A DNA stretch of 64,000 nucleotides from Paraburkholderia domus (GCF_905220705.1 NZ_CAJNAT010000011.1:124001-188000); one strand, 5' to 3'. Counted from the stretch's first letter, positions 38,367 through 47,128 are shown. Numbers and translations: made by a program. The notes: generated by a model not told the origin, from the sequence alone.

Positions 38367-39725
38367 ATGACAGCCACTCCACATAGACGAACGGTGCGAA
38401 TCGGCGCGGGCGCGGGGTATTCCGGCGACCGCATCGAGCCCGCGGTCGAACTGGCAGAACACGGCGCACTCGACTACCTCGTATTCGAGTGCCTCGCCGA
38501 ACGCACCATTGCAATCGCGCAGCAGGCGCGCAGCAAAGATCCTGAGCTCGGCTACGACCCGTTGCTCGAAACGCGCATGCGGGCCGTGCTCCCCGCTGCG
38601 ATACGCAACGGCGTGCGGATCGTATCGAACATGGGCGCGGCCAATCCGCTCGCGGCGGCGCGCAAAACTGCCGAGGTCGCGCGCTCGCTCGGTCTCGGCG
38701 ACGTGAAGATTGCCGCCGTCACCGGCGACGACGTGCTCGATGACGTGCGGCAGGGTGATTTCCGCTTCGTGGAGTCCGGGGAACGCGTCGCGTCTTATAA
38801 GGATCGCCTGGTGTCCGCGAATGCGTATCTTGGCGCAGCGGCGATTGTCGAGGCGCTGGCGGCCGGCGCGCAAATCGTCCTGACCGGACGTGTCGCCGAT
38901 CCGTCGTTGTTCGTCGCGCCGCTGATCCACGAATTCGGCTGGCAGATGGGCGACTGGCAGACGCTTGGCCAGGCGACCGTGATCGGCCACCTGCTCGAAT
39001 GCGCTGGGCAAATCACCGGTGGCTATTTTGCCGATCCGGGCTTCAAGGACGTTCCCAATCTCGCGCGGCTCGGCTTTCCCATCGCCGAAGTCGCGCCGGA
39101 CGGCTCGGTGGTCATCACCAAGCTCGCGCAGGCCGGCGGCCGGGTGACCGAGGCCACCTGCAAAGAGCAATTGCTGTATGAGATTCACGATCCGGAGCGC
39201 TATTTGCAACCCGACGTGGTCGCCGATTTCACGCAGGTGCGAGTCGCGCAGGAAGCGCCGGATCGCATTCGCGTGAGCGGTGGACGCGGTACGCCGCGTA
39301 CCGATACGTTGAAGGTGTCGGTCGCTTACTTCGACGGCTATATCGGCGAAGGGCAGATTTCATACGGGGGTCCCGGCGCGCTGGCACGTGCCCGGCTCGC
39401 ACTCGATATCGTGCGGGAAAGGCTTGCGCTGACCGGTGTCGACACGCGTGAATTGCGCTTCGATCTGATCGGCGTGAACGCATTGCATGGCGAAACGCTG
39501 GCCAGCGGTTACGCCGAGCCTTATGAAGTACGGGCCCGGGTCGCGGGGCGCACCGGATCGCTGGCGCACGCAGTGCGGATCGGCAACGAGGTGGAGACGC
39601 TTTACACGAACGGCCCGGCGGGCGGTGGCGGTGTGACCAGGTCGGCGCGCGAAGTCGTCGCGGTGCAATCGGTGTTGCTGCCGCGCGAGCACGCCAAGCC
39701 GACATTCTCGCTCGTGGAGGCGTGA
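38367..39725 (+). CDS. AtuA-family (DUF1446) protein
   Basis: A 452-residue cytoplasmic protein. The opening VRIGAGAGYSGDRIEPAVEL, LDYLVFECLAERT and the later VLTGRVADPSLFVAPLIHEF, with GQITGGYFADPG, are hallmarks of DUF1446, named after acyclic terpene utilization protein AtuA. Reaction unknown; a role with CoA esters or branched acids is suspected in related clusters. The ATG at 38367 is used; an in-frame GTG lies at 38358. It follows the CitMHS gene by 33 bases and is one base ahead of the small AtuA-like partner, so all three are one operon. The neighbouring transporter argues for a carboxylate substrate rather than a terpene. Confidence 0.87.
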   Translation: MTATPHRRTVRIGAGAGYSGDRIEPAVELAEHGALDYLVFECLAERTIAIAQQARSKDPELGYDPLLETRMRAVLPAAIRNGVRIVSNMGAANPLAAARKTAEVARSLGLGDVKIAAVTGDDVLDDVRQGDFRFVESGERVASYKDRLVSANAYLGAAAIVEALAAGAQIVLTGRVADPSLFVAPLIHEFGWQMGDWQTLGQATVIGHLLECAGQITGGYFADPGFKDVPNLARLGFPIAEVAPDGSVVITKLAQAGGRVTEATCKEQLLYEIHDPERYLQPDVVADFTQVRVAQEAPDRIRVSGGRGTPRTDTLKVSVAYFDGYIGEGQISYGGPGALARARLALDIVRERLALTGVDTRELRFDLIGVNALHGETLASGYAEPYEVRARVAGRTGSLAHAVRIGNEVETLYTNGPAGGGGVTRSAREVVAVQSVLLPREHAKPTFSLVEA

Positions 39726-39726
39726 C

Positions 39727-40062
39727 ATGAAACTACGTGAGCTTGCTCATTCGCGGACCGGCGACAAGGGCAATACGCTGAATATCTCGGTCATCTGTTA
39801 TGACGCGAAGCACTATGAGCATCTGCGGGCGGTGTTGACACCGGAGCGGGTCAAGGTGCATCTGAGCGACGTGGTGCGCGGCGAAGTCGTGCGCTATGAA
39901 TTGCCTGGCATCGCCGCGTTCAACTTCGTACTCGGCCATGCGCTTGGCGGAGGTGTGACGCGCTCGCTTGCGCTCGATGCGCATGGCAAATCATTGAGTT
40001 CGGCTTTGATGGGCCTGGATGTGGAGGAGCCTCCAGCGGTTGGAGACGCGTCGGCTCCTTAG
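39727..40062 (+). CDS. Small AtuA-associated protein
   Basis: A 111-residue protein that starts one base after the AtuA stop. KLRELAHSRTGDKGNTLNIS at the N-terminus, the RYELPGIAAFNFVLGHALGGGVTRSL core and the short hydrophobic ending match the small domain that in many DUF1446 proteins is fused to the C-terminus of the large domain. Here it is a separate gene, implying a two-subunit enzyme. The last ~12 residues are variable. Function is unknown but must be tied to its partner. Confidence 0.85.
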   Translation: MKLRELAHSRTGDKGNTLNISVICYDAKHYEHLRAVLTPERVKVHLSDVVRGEVVRYELPGIAAFNFVLGHALGGGVTRSLALDAHGKSLSSALMGLDVEEPPAVGDASAP

Positions 40063-40159
40063 TCCGCTGGTGCGGCAGCCGGGCGGCTCTTGAAGCGTTA
40101 AGCGGGTCGAGGTCGGCGAGGCGGGCGATCATTGAGCGCACGCATCACGGCCGACCGGC

Positions 40160-40870
40160 TCAGCCGCTCGCCTTACTCAGCTCGTGCGCGCGCCGAAGTC
40201 TCTCGCGGCTATTGCTCAAATGCATCCGCATCGCGGCGCGCGCATCATCCGCGTCCTGACGTTCGATTGCCCGATAGATCATCTGATGCTCGCTGAGCAC
40301 GTTGTGCAGGAGTTCGATATGGTCGAGTTCCGCGATCTCGGCGGTACCGAGCCGCGTGCGCGGGCTCACCGCGCGGCCGAGCTGGCTGAGCACATCGAAG
40401 AAATAACGATTGCCGCTTGCACGCGCGATCTGCAAATGAAACTCGATGTCGTGCGCCACCGTGTCGGTACTCCCCCGCTCGAGTTCGGACTCGAAGCGCG
40501 CCAGCGCGGCACGAATCTGCTTGAGATTCTGCTCGGTGCGCCGCGCCGCGGCGAGCGCGGCCGAGGCTGCTTCGACGTCGATACGGAACTCGATGATAGC
40601 CATGACGTCCAGCATGCTGGACAGGTCGGCGGCGTGCAGCTGCATGGACTGTTCCGTGGCCGGCTCCAGAACGAACGTGCCGATGCCGTGACGCGTCTCG
40701 ACCACTTTGGCCGCCTGCAGGCGCGAAATCGCCTCGCGGACCACGGAGCGGCTCACGGAGAGCTGCTTCATCATCGCGACTTCTGTCGGGATGCGGTCTC
40801 CCGGCCTTAGGGTGCCGCGGCGGATTTCATCGGAAAGGGTGGCCACCACCTTCTCAGTTAGGCTGCTCAT
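40160..40870 (-). CDS. FadR-subfamily GntR regulator of the glucarate cassette
   Basis: A 236-residue regulator: winged helix-turn-helix ~8-70 (SDEIRRGTLRPGDRIPTEVAMM; SVSRSVVREAISRLQAAKVVETRHGIGTFV), then a helical FCD effector domain with metal-binding candidates in AHDIEFHLQIA, SEHQMIYRAI and AMRMHLSNS. It is divergent from the glucarate transporter gene. GntR/FCD proteins commonly repress sugar-acid catabolic genes and bind TTGTCNGACAA-like dyads; two partial dyads of that form, at 41059 and 41194, lie in the shared gap. The effector is probably glucarate, galactarate or a pathway intermediate. Confidence 0.92.
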   Translation of the reverse strand: MSSLTEKVVATLSDEIRRGTLRPGDRIPTEVAMMKQLSVSRSVVREAISRLQAAKVVETRHGIGTFVLEPATEQSMQLHAADLSSMLDVMAIIEFRIDVEAASAALAAARRTEQNLKQIRAALARFESELERGSTDTVAHDIEFHLQIARASGNRYFFDVLSQLGRAVSPRTRLGTAEIAELDHIELLHNVLSEHQMIYRAIERQDADDARAAMRMHLSNSRERLRRAHELSKASG

Positions 40871-41058
40871 TTCTGTGGCTTATTGACTAATCGGCTGGAA
40901 ATTCACACGTTGCGTGTGGGAGTGACGCCACGTGACGCATCGACATAGCCATCATAGCGTCAGTCCGAACGATAACGACCTGAATCTCACGCTCCTGGTG
41001 CAGGTTGGAATGACGCAATGGCCAGTCATGGTCTGTTCGGCAAGTGCGTATCTTACAT

Positions 41059-41069
41059 GTTGTCGGACG
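41059..41069 (+). promoter_or_regulatory. Candidate GntR (FadR-type) operator, copy 1
   Basis: GTTGTCGGACG fits the FadR-subfamily dyad GTNGTCnGAC core (TTGTC-N-GACaa). It lies in the 429-base gap (40871-41299) between the GntR gene and the MFS gene, which otherwise shows no gene. Confidence 0.45.
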
Positions 41070-41193
41070 TCTTAATTCATTTTACTCATGTGAGCACTGA
41101 AATGCTGTTTCGGCAGCCGGTCCCCGATGCGCATGGCTGGATTGGCAGGGTAAACACCGCATTGGAACCAGCGGGCGGAAACGGATAAACTGT

Positions 41194-41204
41194 CGTCAGA
41201 CAAC
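41194..41204 (-). promoter_or_regulatory. Candidate GntR (FadR-type) operator, copy 2
   Basis: The reverse complement reads GTTGTCTGACG, identical to copy 1 except for the central base. It lies 106 bases before the transporter TTG start. Two copies in opposite orientation in one gap support a real operator pair. Confidence 0.5.
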
Positions 41205-41299
41205 GTATCACGCATTTCGAAAACGGATGACCCGGCCTGTTCGAATGCGCCGCGATGCGCTCGATCAGGCCGCTGGCGTGGCCGAAACCGGAGACAACC

Positions 41300-42631
41300 T
41301 TGACATCTGCTCTCGCCACCGCTGCCGATCCGCTTGAGTCCGCGGTCTCGAAGGTCAAGCGGCACGTGCTGCCGCTTTTTCTGATCATGTTCATCGCGAA
41401 CTACATCGACCGCGTGAACATTGGATTCGTCAATTCCCACATGCAGACGGACCTCGGCATCGGTGCCGCCGCTTACGGTCTGGGGAGCGGTTTGTTCTTT
41501 GTCGGCTACGCGCTGTTCGAGGTGCCGTCGAATGTGCTGATGCAGAAGTACGGTGCGCGCGCCTGGCTGACTCGCATCATGGGCACCTGGGGGCTTGTCG
41601 CAGCCGCCATGGCATTCGTCTGGAACGATACGTCCTTCTACGTGCTGCGATTCCTGCTCGGCATCGCTGAGGCCGGCTTCTTCCCGGGCGTGGTGTTTTA
41701 TTTCACGCAATGGCTGCCGCAGAAAGACCGCGGCAAGGCTGTCGCGGTTTTTCTCTCGGGCTCCGCACTTGCGTCGGTGCTGTCCGGGCCGATTACCGGC
41801 AGCCTGCTGTCCATTAGCGGACTCGGCCTGCACGGCTGGCAATGGATGTTTCTCATTGAAGGCGGTTTCTCGATCGTGCTGTGCGGTGTCAGCTGGATGT
41901 TGCTGAAGTCGCGGATTCGCGATGCCTCGTGGCTGACGGCTGAGGAGCAGACCGTTCTCGAAAGCTCGATCGCCGCGGAGCAGGCCGAGCGCGAGGCGCA
42001 CGGTGGCGCGCATCTGCCCTCGATGAAACTGCTGAAAGACCCGCAGATTCTCCTATTCTGTTTTCTGTACTTCGCGATTCAATTGACCATTTACGCGGCC
42101 ACCTTCTGGCTCCCGACGATCATCCGCAAGATGGGTGGACTCTCGGACTTCGAAGTCGGCATGTTCAATACCATCCCGTGGCTCATCGCCATGGTCGCGA
42201 TGTACTGCTTCGCGGTGTTGTCGGCGAAATGGCGTTTCCAGCAAGCGTGGCTGGCCGTGGCGCTCGTGATCGCGGCGTGCGGGCTGTTCGCCTCGACTTC
42301 GAGCAATCCGGTGCTGTCGTTCGTGGCGATCTGCTTCTCGGCGATTGGTTTCAAGGCCGCTTCTTCGCTCTTCTGGCCGATTCCACAGGGTTATCTGGAC
42401 GCACGCGTTGCTGCCGCGGTCATTGCGCTGATCAACTCGGTGGGCAACCTCGGCGGATTCTTCGCGCCGGCCGCGTTCGGCTATCTGCAGCAGCACACCG
42501 GTTCGATTACGGGCGGCTTGTATGCCTTGGGCGTGGCTTCGCTGATCGCGGCGGCGGCCGGCTTCCTCGCACGCAATCGCCGCGTGAACCGCGACGCGCT
42601 GCCGGAGGCTTTGCATAGCAAAGCACACTGA
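41300..42631 (+). CDS. gudP: Glucarate/galactarate MFS transporter
   Basis: A 443-residue anion:cation symporter. Signatures: LPLFLIMFIANYIDRVNIGF in helix 1, GLGSGLFFVGYALFEVPSNV, and LGIAEAGFFPGVVFYFTQWL. The family includes the GudP/GarP aldarate permeases and the next two genes degrade glucarate, which fixes the likely cargo. The start is set at a TTG (41300) because GGAGAC sits seven bases upstream; the in-frame ATG at 41255 has no ribosome site. It is the first gene of the gudP-gudD-kdgD unit, with two candidate GntR sites upstream. Confidence 0.88.
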   Translation: MTSALATAADPLESAVSKVKRHVLPLFLIMFIANYIDRVNIGFVNSHMQTDLGIGAAAYGLGSGLFFVGYALFEVPSNVLMQKYGARAWLTRIMGTWGLVAAAMAFVWNDTSFYVLRFLLGIAEAGFFPGVVFYFTQWLPQKDRGKAVAVFLSGSALASVLSGPITGSLLSISGLGLHGWQWMFLIEGGFSIVLCGVSWMLLKSRIRDASWLTAEEQTVLESSIAAEQAEREAHGGAHLPSMKLLKDPQILLFCFLYFAIQLTIYAATFWLPTIIRKMGGLSDFEVGMFNTIPWLIAMVAMYCFAVLSAKWRFQQAWLAVALVIAACGLFASTSSNPVLSFVAICFSAIGFKAASSLFWPIPQGYLDARVAAAVIALINSVGNLGGFFAPAAFGYLQQHTGSITGGLYALGVASLIAAAAGFLARNRRVNRDALPEALHSKAH

Positions 42632-42756
42632 CTGGCGAAAATCGTCGACCATGAATAACGCATTTCCCACTTTCTCTCCGGCACGGGTCCCGAGCACGCT
42701 TATCCAGCGCGCGGACGCCCACTTGCTGGCTCGCTAACTCAACCGGGCCCATTCTC

Positions 42757-44106
42757 ATGTCCACAAACTCATCCCAATCGAACGCTACGCCGATCGTGAC
42801 CGAGCTGCGTGTCGTACCCGTCGCCGGCCGTGACAGCATGCTGATGAATCTGAGCGGCGCGCATGGCCCATTCTTCACGCGCAACATCGTCATTCTGCGC
42901 GACAGTGCCGGCCATACCGGCGTCGGCGAAGTGCCGGGCGGCGAGAGCATCCGCAAGACCATCGACGATGCCCGTCCGTTCCTCGTCGGCCAGTCGATCG
43001 GTAATTTGCAAGCTATCCTGAACAAAGCACGCACGCAATTCGCCGACCGCGATGCAGGCGGCCGCGGCCTGCAGACCTTCGACCTGCGCACCACCATTCA
43101 TGCGGTGACCGCGCTCGAAGCCGCGCTGCTCGATCTGCTTGGCCAGCATCTGGGTGTGCCCGTCGCGGCCCTGCTCGGCGAAGGCCAGCAGCGCGACGAA
43201 GTGGAAATGCTCGGTTACCTGTTCTATATCGGCGACCGCAAGAAAACCGATCTGCCTTATGCCAGTGGCGCAGAAGGGCGTGACGATTGGGAGCGCGTGC
43301 GGACCGAAGAAGCGATGACGCCTGAAGCGGTGGTGCGGCTTGCCGAGGCGGCGCAAGCGCGCTATGGCTTCAACGATTTCAAGCTCAAGGGCGGCGTGCT
43401 GCCCGGCGACGCCGAAATCGAAGCGGTCACGGCGCTCGCTGAACGCTTCCCCAACGCCCGCGTCACGCTCGATCCGAATGGCGCTTGGTCGCTCGCGGAA
43501 GCGGTGCGCCTGTGCCGCGACCAGCACGACGTGCTGGCTTATGCGGAAGATCCGTGCGGCGCGGAAAACGGCTACTCGGGACGCGAGGTGATGGCCGAAT
43601 TCCGCCGCGCAACCGGTTTGCCGACGGCGACCAACATGATCGCGACCGACTGGCGGCAGATGGGTCACGCAATTCAGTTGCAGTCCGTGGATATTCCGCT
43701 TGCCGATCCGCACTTCTGGACCATGCAGGGCTCGGTGCGCGTGGCGCAGATGTGCAACGAGTGGGGCCTGACCTGGGGCTCGCACTCGAACAATCACTTC
43801 GACATTTCGCTTGCGATGTTCACGCATGTCGCGGCAGCGGCACCCGGCAAGATCACGGCGATCGACACGCACTGGATCTGGCAGGACGGTCAGCGTCTGA
43901 CGCGTGAGCCGCTGCAGATCGTCGGCGGCAAGGTCAAGGTGCCTCAGGCCGCCGGCCTCGGTGTCGAGCTGGACATGGACGAGATCGAGAAGGCCCACGC
44001 GCTGTATCAGCAGCATGGCCTGGGCGCGCGCGACGACGGCGTTGCCATGCAGTTCCTGATTCCGAACTGGAAGTTCGATAACAAGCGCCCGTGTCTGGTG
44101 CGCTGA
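42757..44106 (+). CDS. gudD: Glucarate dehydratase
   Basis: A 449-residue enolase-superfamily enzyme that dehydrates D-glucarate (and often L-idarate) to 5-dehydro-4-deoxy-D-glucarate. It has the K-x-K motif (Lys209/Lys211 in FKLKGG), a metal ligand Asp239 in LDPNGAW, TNMIATDWR, and the general-acid/base histidine in SHSNNHFD (His347). The length matches the GlucD family. It sits between the MFS importer and kdgD, so the unit covers uptake and the first two catabolic steps. The final enzyme, 2-oxoglutarate semialdehyde dehydrogenase, is not in this window. Confidence 0.95.
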   Translation: MSTNSSQSNATPIVTELRVVPVAGRDSMLMNLSGAHGPFFTRNIVILRDSAGHTGVGEVPGGESIRKTIDDARPFLVGQSIGNLQAILNKARTQFADRDAGGRGLQTFDLRTTIHAVTALEAALLDLLGQHLGVPVAALLGEGQQRDEVEMLGYLFYIGDRKKTDLPYASGAEGRDDWERVRTEEAMTPEAVVRLAEAAQARYGFNDFKLKGGVLPGDAEIEAVTALAERFPNARVTLDPNGAWSLAEAVRLCRDQHDVLAYAEDPCGAENGYSGREVMAEFRRATGLPTATNMIATDWRQMGHAIQLQSVDIPLADPHFWTMQGSVRVAQMCNEWGLTWGSHSNNHFDISLAMFTHVAAAAPGKITAIDTHWIWQDGQRLTREPLQIVGGKVKVPQAAGLGVELDMDEIEKAHALYQQHGLGARDDGVAMQFLIPNWKFDNKRPCLVR

Positions 44107-44124
44107 GTCTCTCATGATTTGAAC

Positions 44125-44143
44125 GGCGGCCCGTATGGCCGCC
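44125..44143 (+). other. Intercistronic hairpin between gudD and kdgD
   Basis: GGCGGCC-CGTAT-GGCCGCC is a perfect 7-bp stem in the 69-base gap. It is followed by CGCTTTC without a T-run, so it may be a partial terminator or mRNA-stabilising stem that tunes kdgD relative to gudD. Confidence 0.45.
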
Positions 44144-44175
44144 CGCTTTCACCCACCATTTACGCTATTCACGCT

Positions 44176-45093
44176 ATGACCTCACCTCAAGAACTCAAAG
44201 CGATCGTTTCCGAAGGCCTGCTGTCCTTTCCCGTTACCGACTTCGACGAACGGGGCGATTTCCGCGCCGATACCTATGCCGCGCGCCTGGAATGGCTCGC
44301 GCCGTATGGCGCGACTGCACTGTTTGCCGCCGGCGGCACCGGCGAATTTTTCTCGCTGACCAAAAGCGACTACACGAACGTGATTCGCACGGCGACCGAG
44401 ACTTGCAGAGGCAAGGTGCCGATTCTCGCGGGCGCGGGCGGCCCGACGCGCGTGGCGATCGAATACGCACAGGAAGCCGAGCGACTCGGCGCAAGCGGCG
44501 TGCTATTGATGCCGCACTATCTGACCGAGGCATCGCAGGAAGGGATTGCCGCGCACGTCGAACAGGTGTGCAAGGCGGTGAAGAACATGGGCGTGATCGT
44601 CTATAACCGCGCGAATTCGAAGCTGAATGCGGACATGCTCGAACGTCTCGCCGACAGTTGCCCGAACCTGATCGGCTTCAAGGACGGTGTGGGTGAAATC
44701 GAGGCGATGGTGACGATTCGCCGCCGCCTTGGCGATCGGTTTTCGTATCTCGGCGGCCTGCCGACCGCGGAAGTCTACGCCGCGGCTTACAAGGCGCTGG
44801 GCGTGCCGGTGTATTCGTCAGCAGTCTTCAACTTCATTCCGAAGACCGCGATGGATTTCTATCGCGCGATTGCCGCGGACGACCACGCCACCGTCGGCAA
44901 GCTGATCGACGAATTCTTCCTGCCGTATCTGGAGATCCGCAACCGCCGCCAGGGTTATGCGGTCAGTATTGTGAAGGCCGGTGCGAAGCTGGTCGGCCAC
45001 AGCGCGGGTCCGGTGCGCGCACCGCTGACCGATCTGACCGAAGAAGAAATGGCCCAACTCGACGTGCTGATCAGGAAGCTCGGGGCGCAATAA
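44176..45093 (+). CDS. kdgD: 5-dehydro-4-deoxyglucarate dehydratase
   Basis: A 305-residue DHDPS-family aldolase/dehydratase that converts 5-dehydro-4-deoxy-D-glucarate to 2,5-dioxopentanoate with loss of CO2 and water. The Schiff-base lysine is Lys169 in GFKDGVG, the catalytic tyrosine is Tyr143 in VIVYNRANS, and the substrate-binding GGTGEFFSL loop is near residue 55. The start at 44176 matches the family N-terminus (MTSPQELKAIVSEGLLSFP); the frame extends to 44119 through the hairpin. It is the last gene of the glucarate unit. Its stop codon is part of a 12-bp tandem repeat. Confidence 0.95.
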   Translation: MTSPQELKAIVSEGLLSFPVTDFDERGDFRADTYAARLEWLAPYGATALFAAGGTGEFFSLTKSDYTNVIRTATETCRGKVPILAGAGGPTRVAIEYAQEAERLGASGVLLMPHYLTEASQEGIAAHVEQVCKAVKNMGVIVYNRANSKLNADMLERLADSCPNLIGFKDGVGEIEAMVTIRRRLGDRFSYLGGLPTAEVYAAAYKALGVPVYSSAVFNFIPKTAMDFYRAIAADDHATVGKLIDEFFLPYLEIRNRRQGYAVSIVKAGAKLVGHSAGPVRAPLTDLTEEEMAQLDVLIRKLGAQ

Positions 45094-45137
45094 GCCGCGC
45101 AATAAGCGTTCCGATAAGCCGTCCAATAAGCGGCGCA
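45090..45137 (+). repeat. Four 12-bp tandem repeats with in-frame stop codons at the kdgD end
   Basis: ATAAGC recurs at 45090, 45102, 45114 and 45126, exactly 12 bases apart; the intervening six bases are GC-rich and similar (CGCGCA, GTTCCG, CGTCCA, GGCGCA). The period keeps frame, so each copy supplies a TAA in the kdgD frame (45091, 45103, 45115, 45127). Confidence 0.75.
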
Positions 45138-45159
45138 GAGCGCGGCCACCGCCGCGCTC
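45138..45159. terminator. Bidirectional hairpin between kdgD and the DHA2 exporter
   Basis: GAGCGCGG-CCACCG-CCGCGCTC is a perfect 8-bp stem overlapping the exporter stop codon, between two convergent genes. Confidence 0.5.
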
Positions 45160-46759
45160 AACTCTGGCGAAACACAACGTGCGAGATGCGCTGCACGAGC
45201 AACGCGGCCGCGAGTGCCGCCACCGCCGTCAGCCACACGCCGATATGAATCGACTGCACCAGTGCATCGCGTGCCGTGTCGATCAGCGCCAGCGTATTGA
45301 GTCCCGACGGCTTCATATCCGCAATCAGTTTCAGACGCAATGCCTCATCGATCAGGATGCGCAAGTCGACGAAGCGCGGCTGCCATTGCGATACGGCCGG
45401 CTCGCCGAGCACGCTCATCGTGCGCGTGACCACGTCGCGGTAGTGATGCTGCACCACGGTTGCCACAATGCTGGTGCCCAGCATCCCACCGACCATCCGC
45501 GTGGACTGCAGCAGTGCCGTCGTGATGCCGAAGCGTTCACGCCCGGCAATCTCCTGGCCGAACACATTCAGATTGTTCAGGATGAAACCCAGGCCGATGC
45601 CGACGGCCGCCATCGGCAATTCGATCCATACATGCGGCGTTTCCGGATTGGCAAACGCCAACGCGATCGAGGCGAACAGCAGCAGCGCGAAACCGATCGA
45701 CAGAATCCGCGTGGGCTTCTTCATGTGAATGACGATACGCGTATTCAGCAGGCTGCCGAGGGCGATGCAGGCGGCAATCGGCGTAGCGAGCAGGCCGGCT
45801 TGTTGCGGCGACAGCCCGAAGCCGCCTTGCAACAGCAGCGGCGCGAAGAAGATCAGCGAGAACATCACGAAGCCGGACAGGAAGCCGAGGATGAATAGCG
45901 TGACGAGTTGCGCATCCTTGAACAGGTCGAGCGGAATGATCGGGTGCGTGGCGCGTTTCTCGCACACTAGCAACGCGATTGCGCCCACGATCACGAAGGC
46001 CGCCAGCGCCAGGTTGCCGGGCGTCAGGCCGTGTTTCGGCACCGCTTCGATGAACGCCTGCAGGCCGCCCAGCACGGCGGCGACCAGCGCTGCGCCGAGC
46101 CAGTCGATCCTGACGTCGCCCTCAAGCGGACGCCGGAAGTTCGGCAGATGCGCCCAGATGAAATAGAGCGCCGCAGCGCCGACCGGCAAATTGATCAGGA
46201 AGGTGGAGCGCCAGCCCCAATGCTCGCTCATCCAGCCGCCCAGCGACGGCCCCGCCGCGGTGCCGATCCCGTAGGCGGCCGCCATGACTACTTGCCAGCG
46301 CACCCGCGCGCGCGGATCGGGGAAAAGGTCAGGTATCGACGCGAACGCCGTGCCGACCATCATCCCGCCGCCGACTCCTTGCAAACCGCGCGCGATGACG
46401 AGGAACAGCATGTCGTTCGCGACGCCGCAGAGCACCGACGCCACCGTGAACGTGATGACAGCGGCGATCACGAAACGCTTGCGGCCGAAGTAGTCGCCGA
46501 GACGGCCGAACACAGGGACGGTCACCACGGACGCCAACAGATACGCGCTGGCAATCCATGCGTAGTACTCGAAACCATGCAGTTCGGCGACGATCGAAGG
46601 TAACGCGGTGCTGACGACGGTCTGGTCGAGTGCGACCAGCATGTTGACGAGGCCGATGCCGAGCATGGCTAGCAGGGCGTTTCGGAAAGGCAGGGCAGTC
46701 GCGGTCGGATTCACGGGGCAGGGAGAGAAGGGCTTTTCAGGGTAGGCGCTGCGCGGCAC
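45158..46759 (-). CDS. MFS multidrug exporter (DHA2, 14 TM)
   Basis: Inner-membrane proton-coupled exporter of about 518-533 residues. Signatures: MLVALDQTVVSTALPSI (motif D1) in helix 1, GRLGDYFGRKRFV (motif A), and GIGTAAGPSLGGWMSEHWGW (antiporter motif C). The C-terminus carries a loop and a last helix typical of the EmrB/QacA group. The start is uncertain: the open frame begins with a GTG at 46759, but a GTG at 46714 gives the usual MNPTATALPFRNALL-type N-terminus; neither has a good ribosome site. It is convergent with kdgD. No regulator is adjacent. Confidence 0.87.
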   Translation of the reverse strand: MPRSAYPEKPFSPCPVNPTATALPFRNALLAMLGIGLVNMLVALDQTVVSTALPSIVAELHGFEYYAWIASAYLLASVVTVPVFGRLGDYFGRKRFVIAAVITFTVASVLCGVANDMLFLVIARGLQGVGGGMMVGTAFASIPDLFPDPRARVRWQVVMAAAYGIGTAAGPSLGGWMSEHWGWRSTFLINLPVGAAALYFIWAHLPNFRRPLEGDVRIDWLGAALVAAVLGGLQAFIEAVPKHGLTPGNLALAAFVIVGAIALLVCEKRATHPIIPLDLFKDAQLVTLFILGFLSGFVMFSLIFFAPLLLQGGFGLSPQQAGLLATPIAACIALGSLLNTRIVIHMKKPTRILSIGFALLLFASIALAFANPETPHVWIELPMAAVGIGLGFILNNLNVFGQEIAGRERFGITTALLQSTRMVGGMLGTSIVATVVQHHYRDVVTRTMSVLGEPAVSQWQPRFVDLRILIDEALRLKLIADMKPSGLNTLALIDTARDALVQSIHIGVWLTAVAALAAALLVQRISHVVFRQS

Positions 46760-46796
46760 GACGCAGCAAAGGCCTTGACGACTATTATGTCTTATA

Positions 46797-46807
46797 GTTG
46801 TCTGACC
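46797..46807 (+). promoter_or_regulatory. Third GTTGTCTGAC site, upstream of DHA2 exporter
   Basis: GTTGTCTGACC matches ten of eleven bases of the candidate GntR site at 41194 and lies 38 bases upstream of the exporter frame. It may be chance or part of the same regulon. The surrounding 626-base gap (46760-47385) otherwise holds an AT-rich promoter-like stretch, one gene relic at 46958 and the promoter of the RND operon. Confidence 0.3.
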
Positions 46808-46957
46808 TCTAGGCGTGCATTATACGGGTTTTCCCTTAGTGAAAACTATTCCCAGCAGTTTTAGCCGGGAAAAAGCGGCACACAGCAAGGTGCCGTATGC
46901 GAGCGCCGTTTGATGTGCGATGTCTGTTGACAGCCGCATACCGCCCTTTGTAGCCGC

Positions 46958-47128
46958 TCAAGATCGCTCCATGCTGCAGCACCTCGCAGCGGGAAGTTTC
47001 ACGTGCGACAGGCCAATCGAACGGCGCGTGAGTGCCGTGACGGAAGTCAACCGCTCATCGTCCGGCAACTGCCTCACTAACGCCGAGCCAGTCAGCCCGG
47101 TTGCGCCCACAACGATCGCCGTTGTCAT
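46958..47128 (-). pseudogene. Truncated NAD(P)-binding oxidoreductase relic
   Basis: Starting at an ATG (47128) with GAGG upstream, the minus strand encodes MTTAIVVGATGLTGSALVRQ, then LPDDERLTSVTALTRR, a classic Rossmann N-terminus (GATGLxGxxLvrqL) of the NmrA/HTATIP2-like oxidoreductases. After about 45 residues similarity stops and the frame ends 11 residues later, against a family length above 200. It looks like a gene cut off by deletion or rearrangement. Confidence 0.65.

Noticed and set aside
41255..41299. Upstream ATG start for the glucarate transporter
   Set aside because: No ribosome site at 41255, while GGAGAC lies correctly before the TTG at 41300 where transporter similarity begins.
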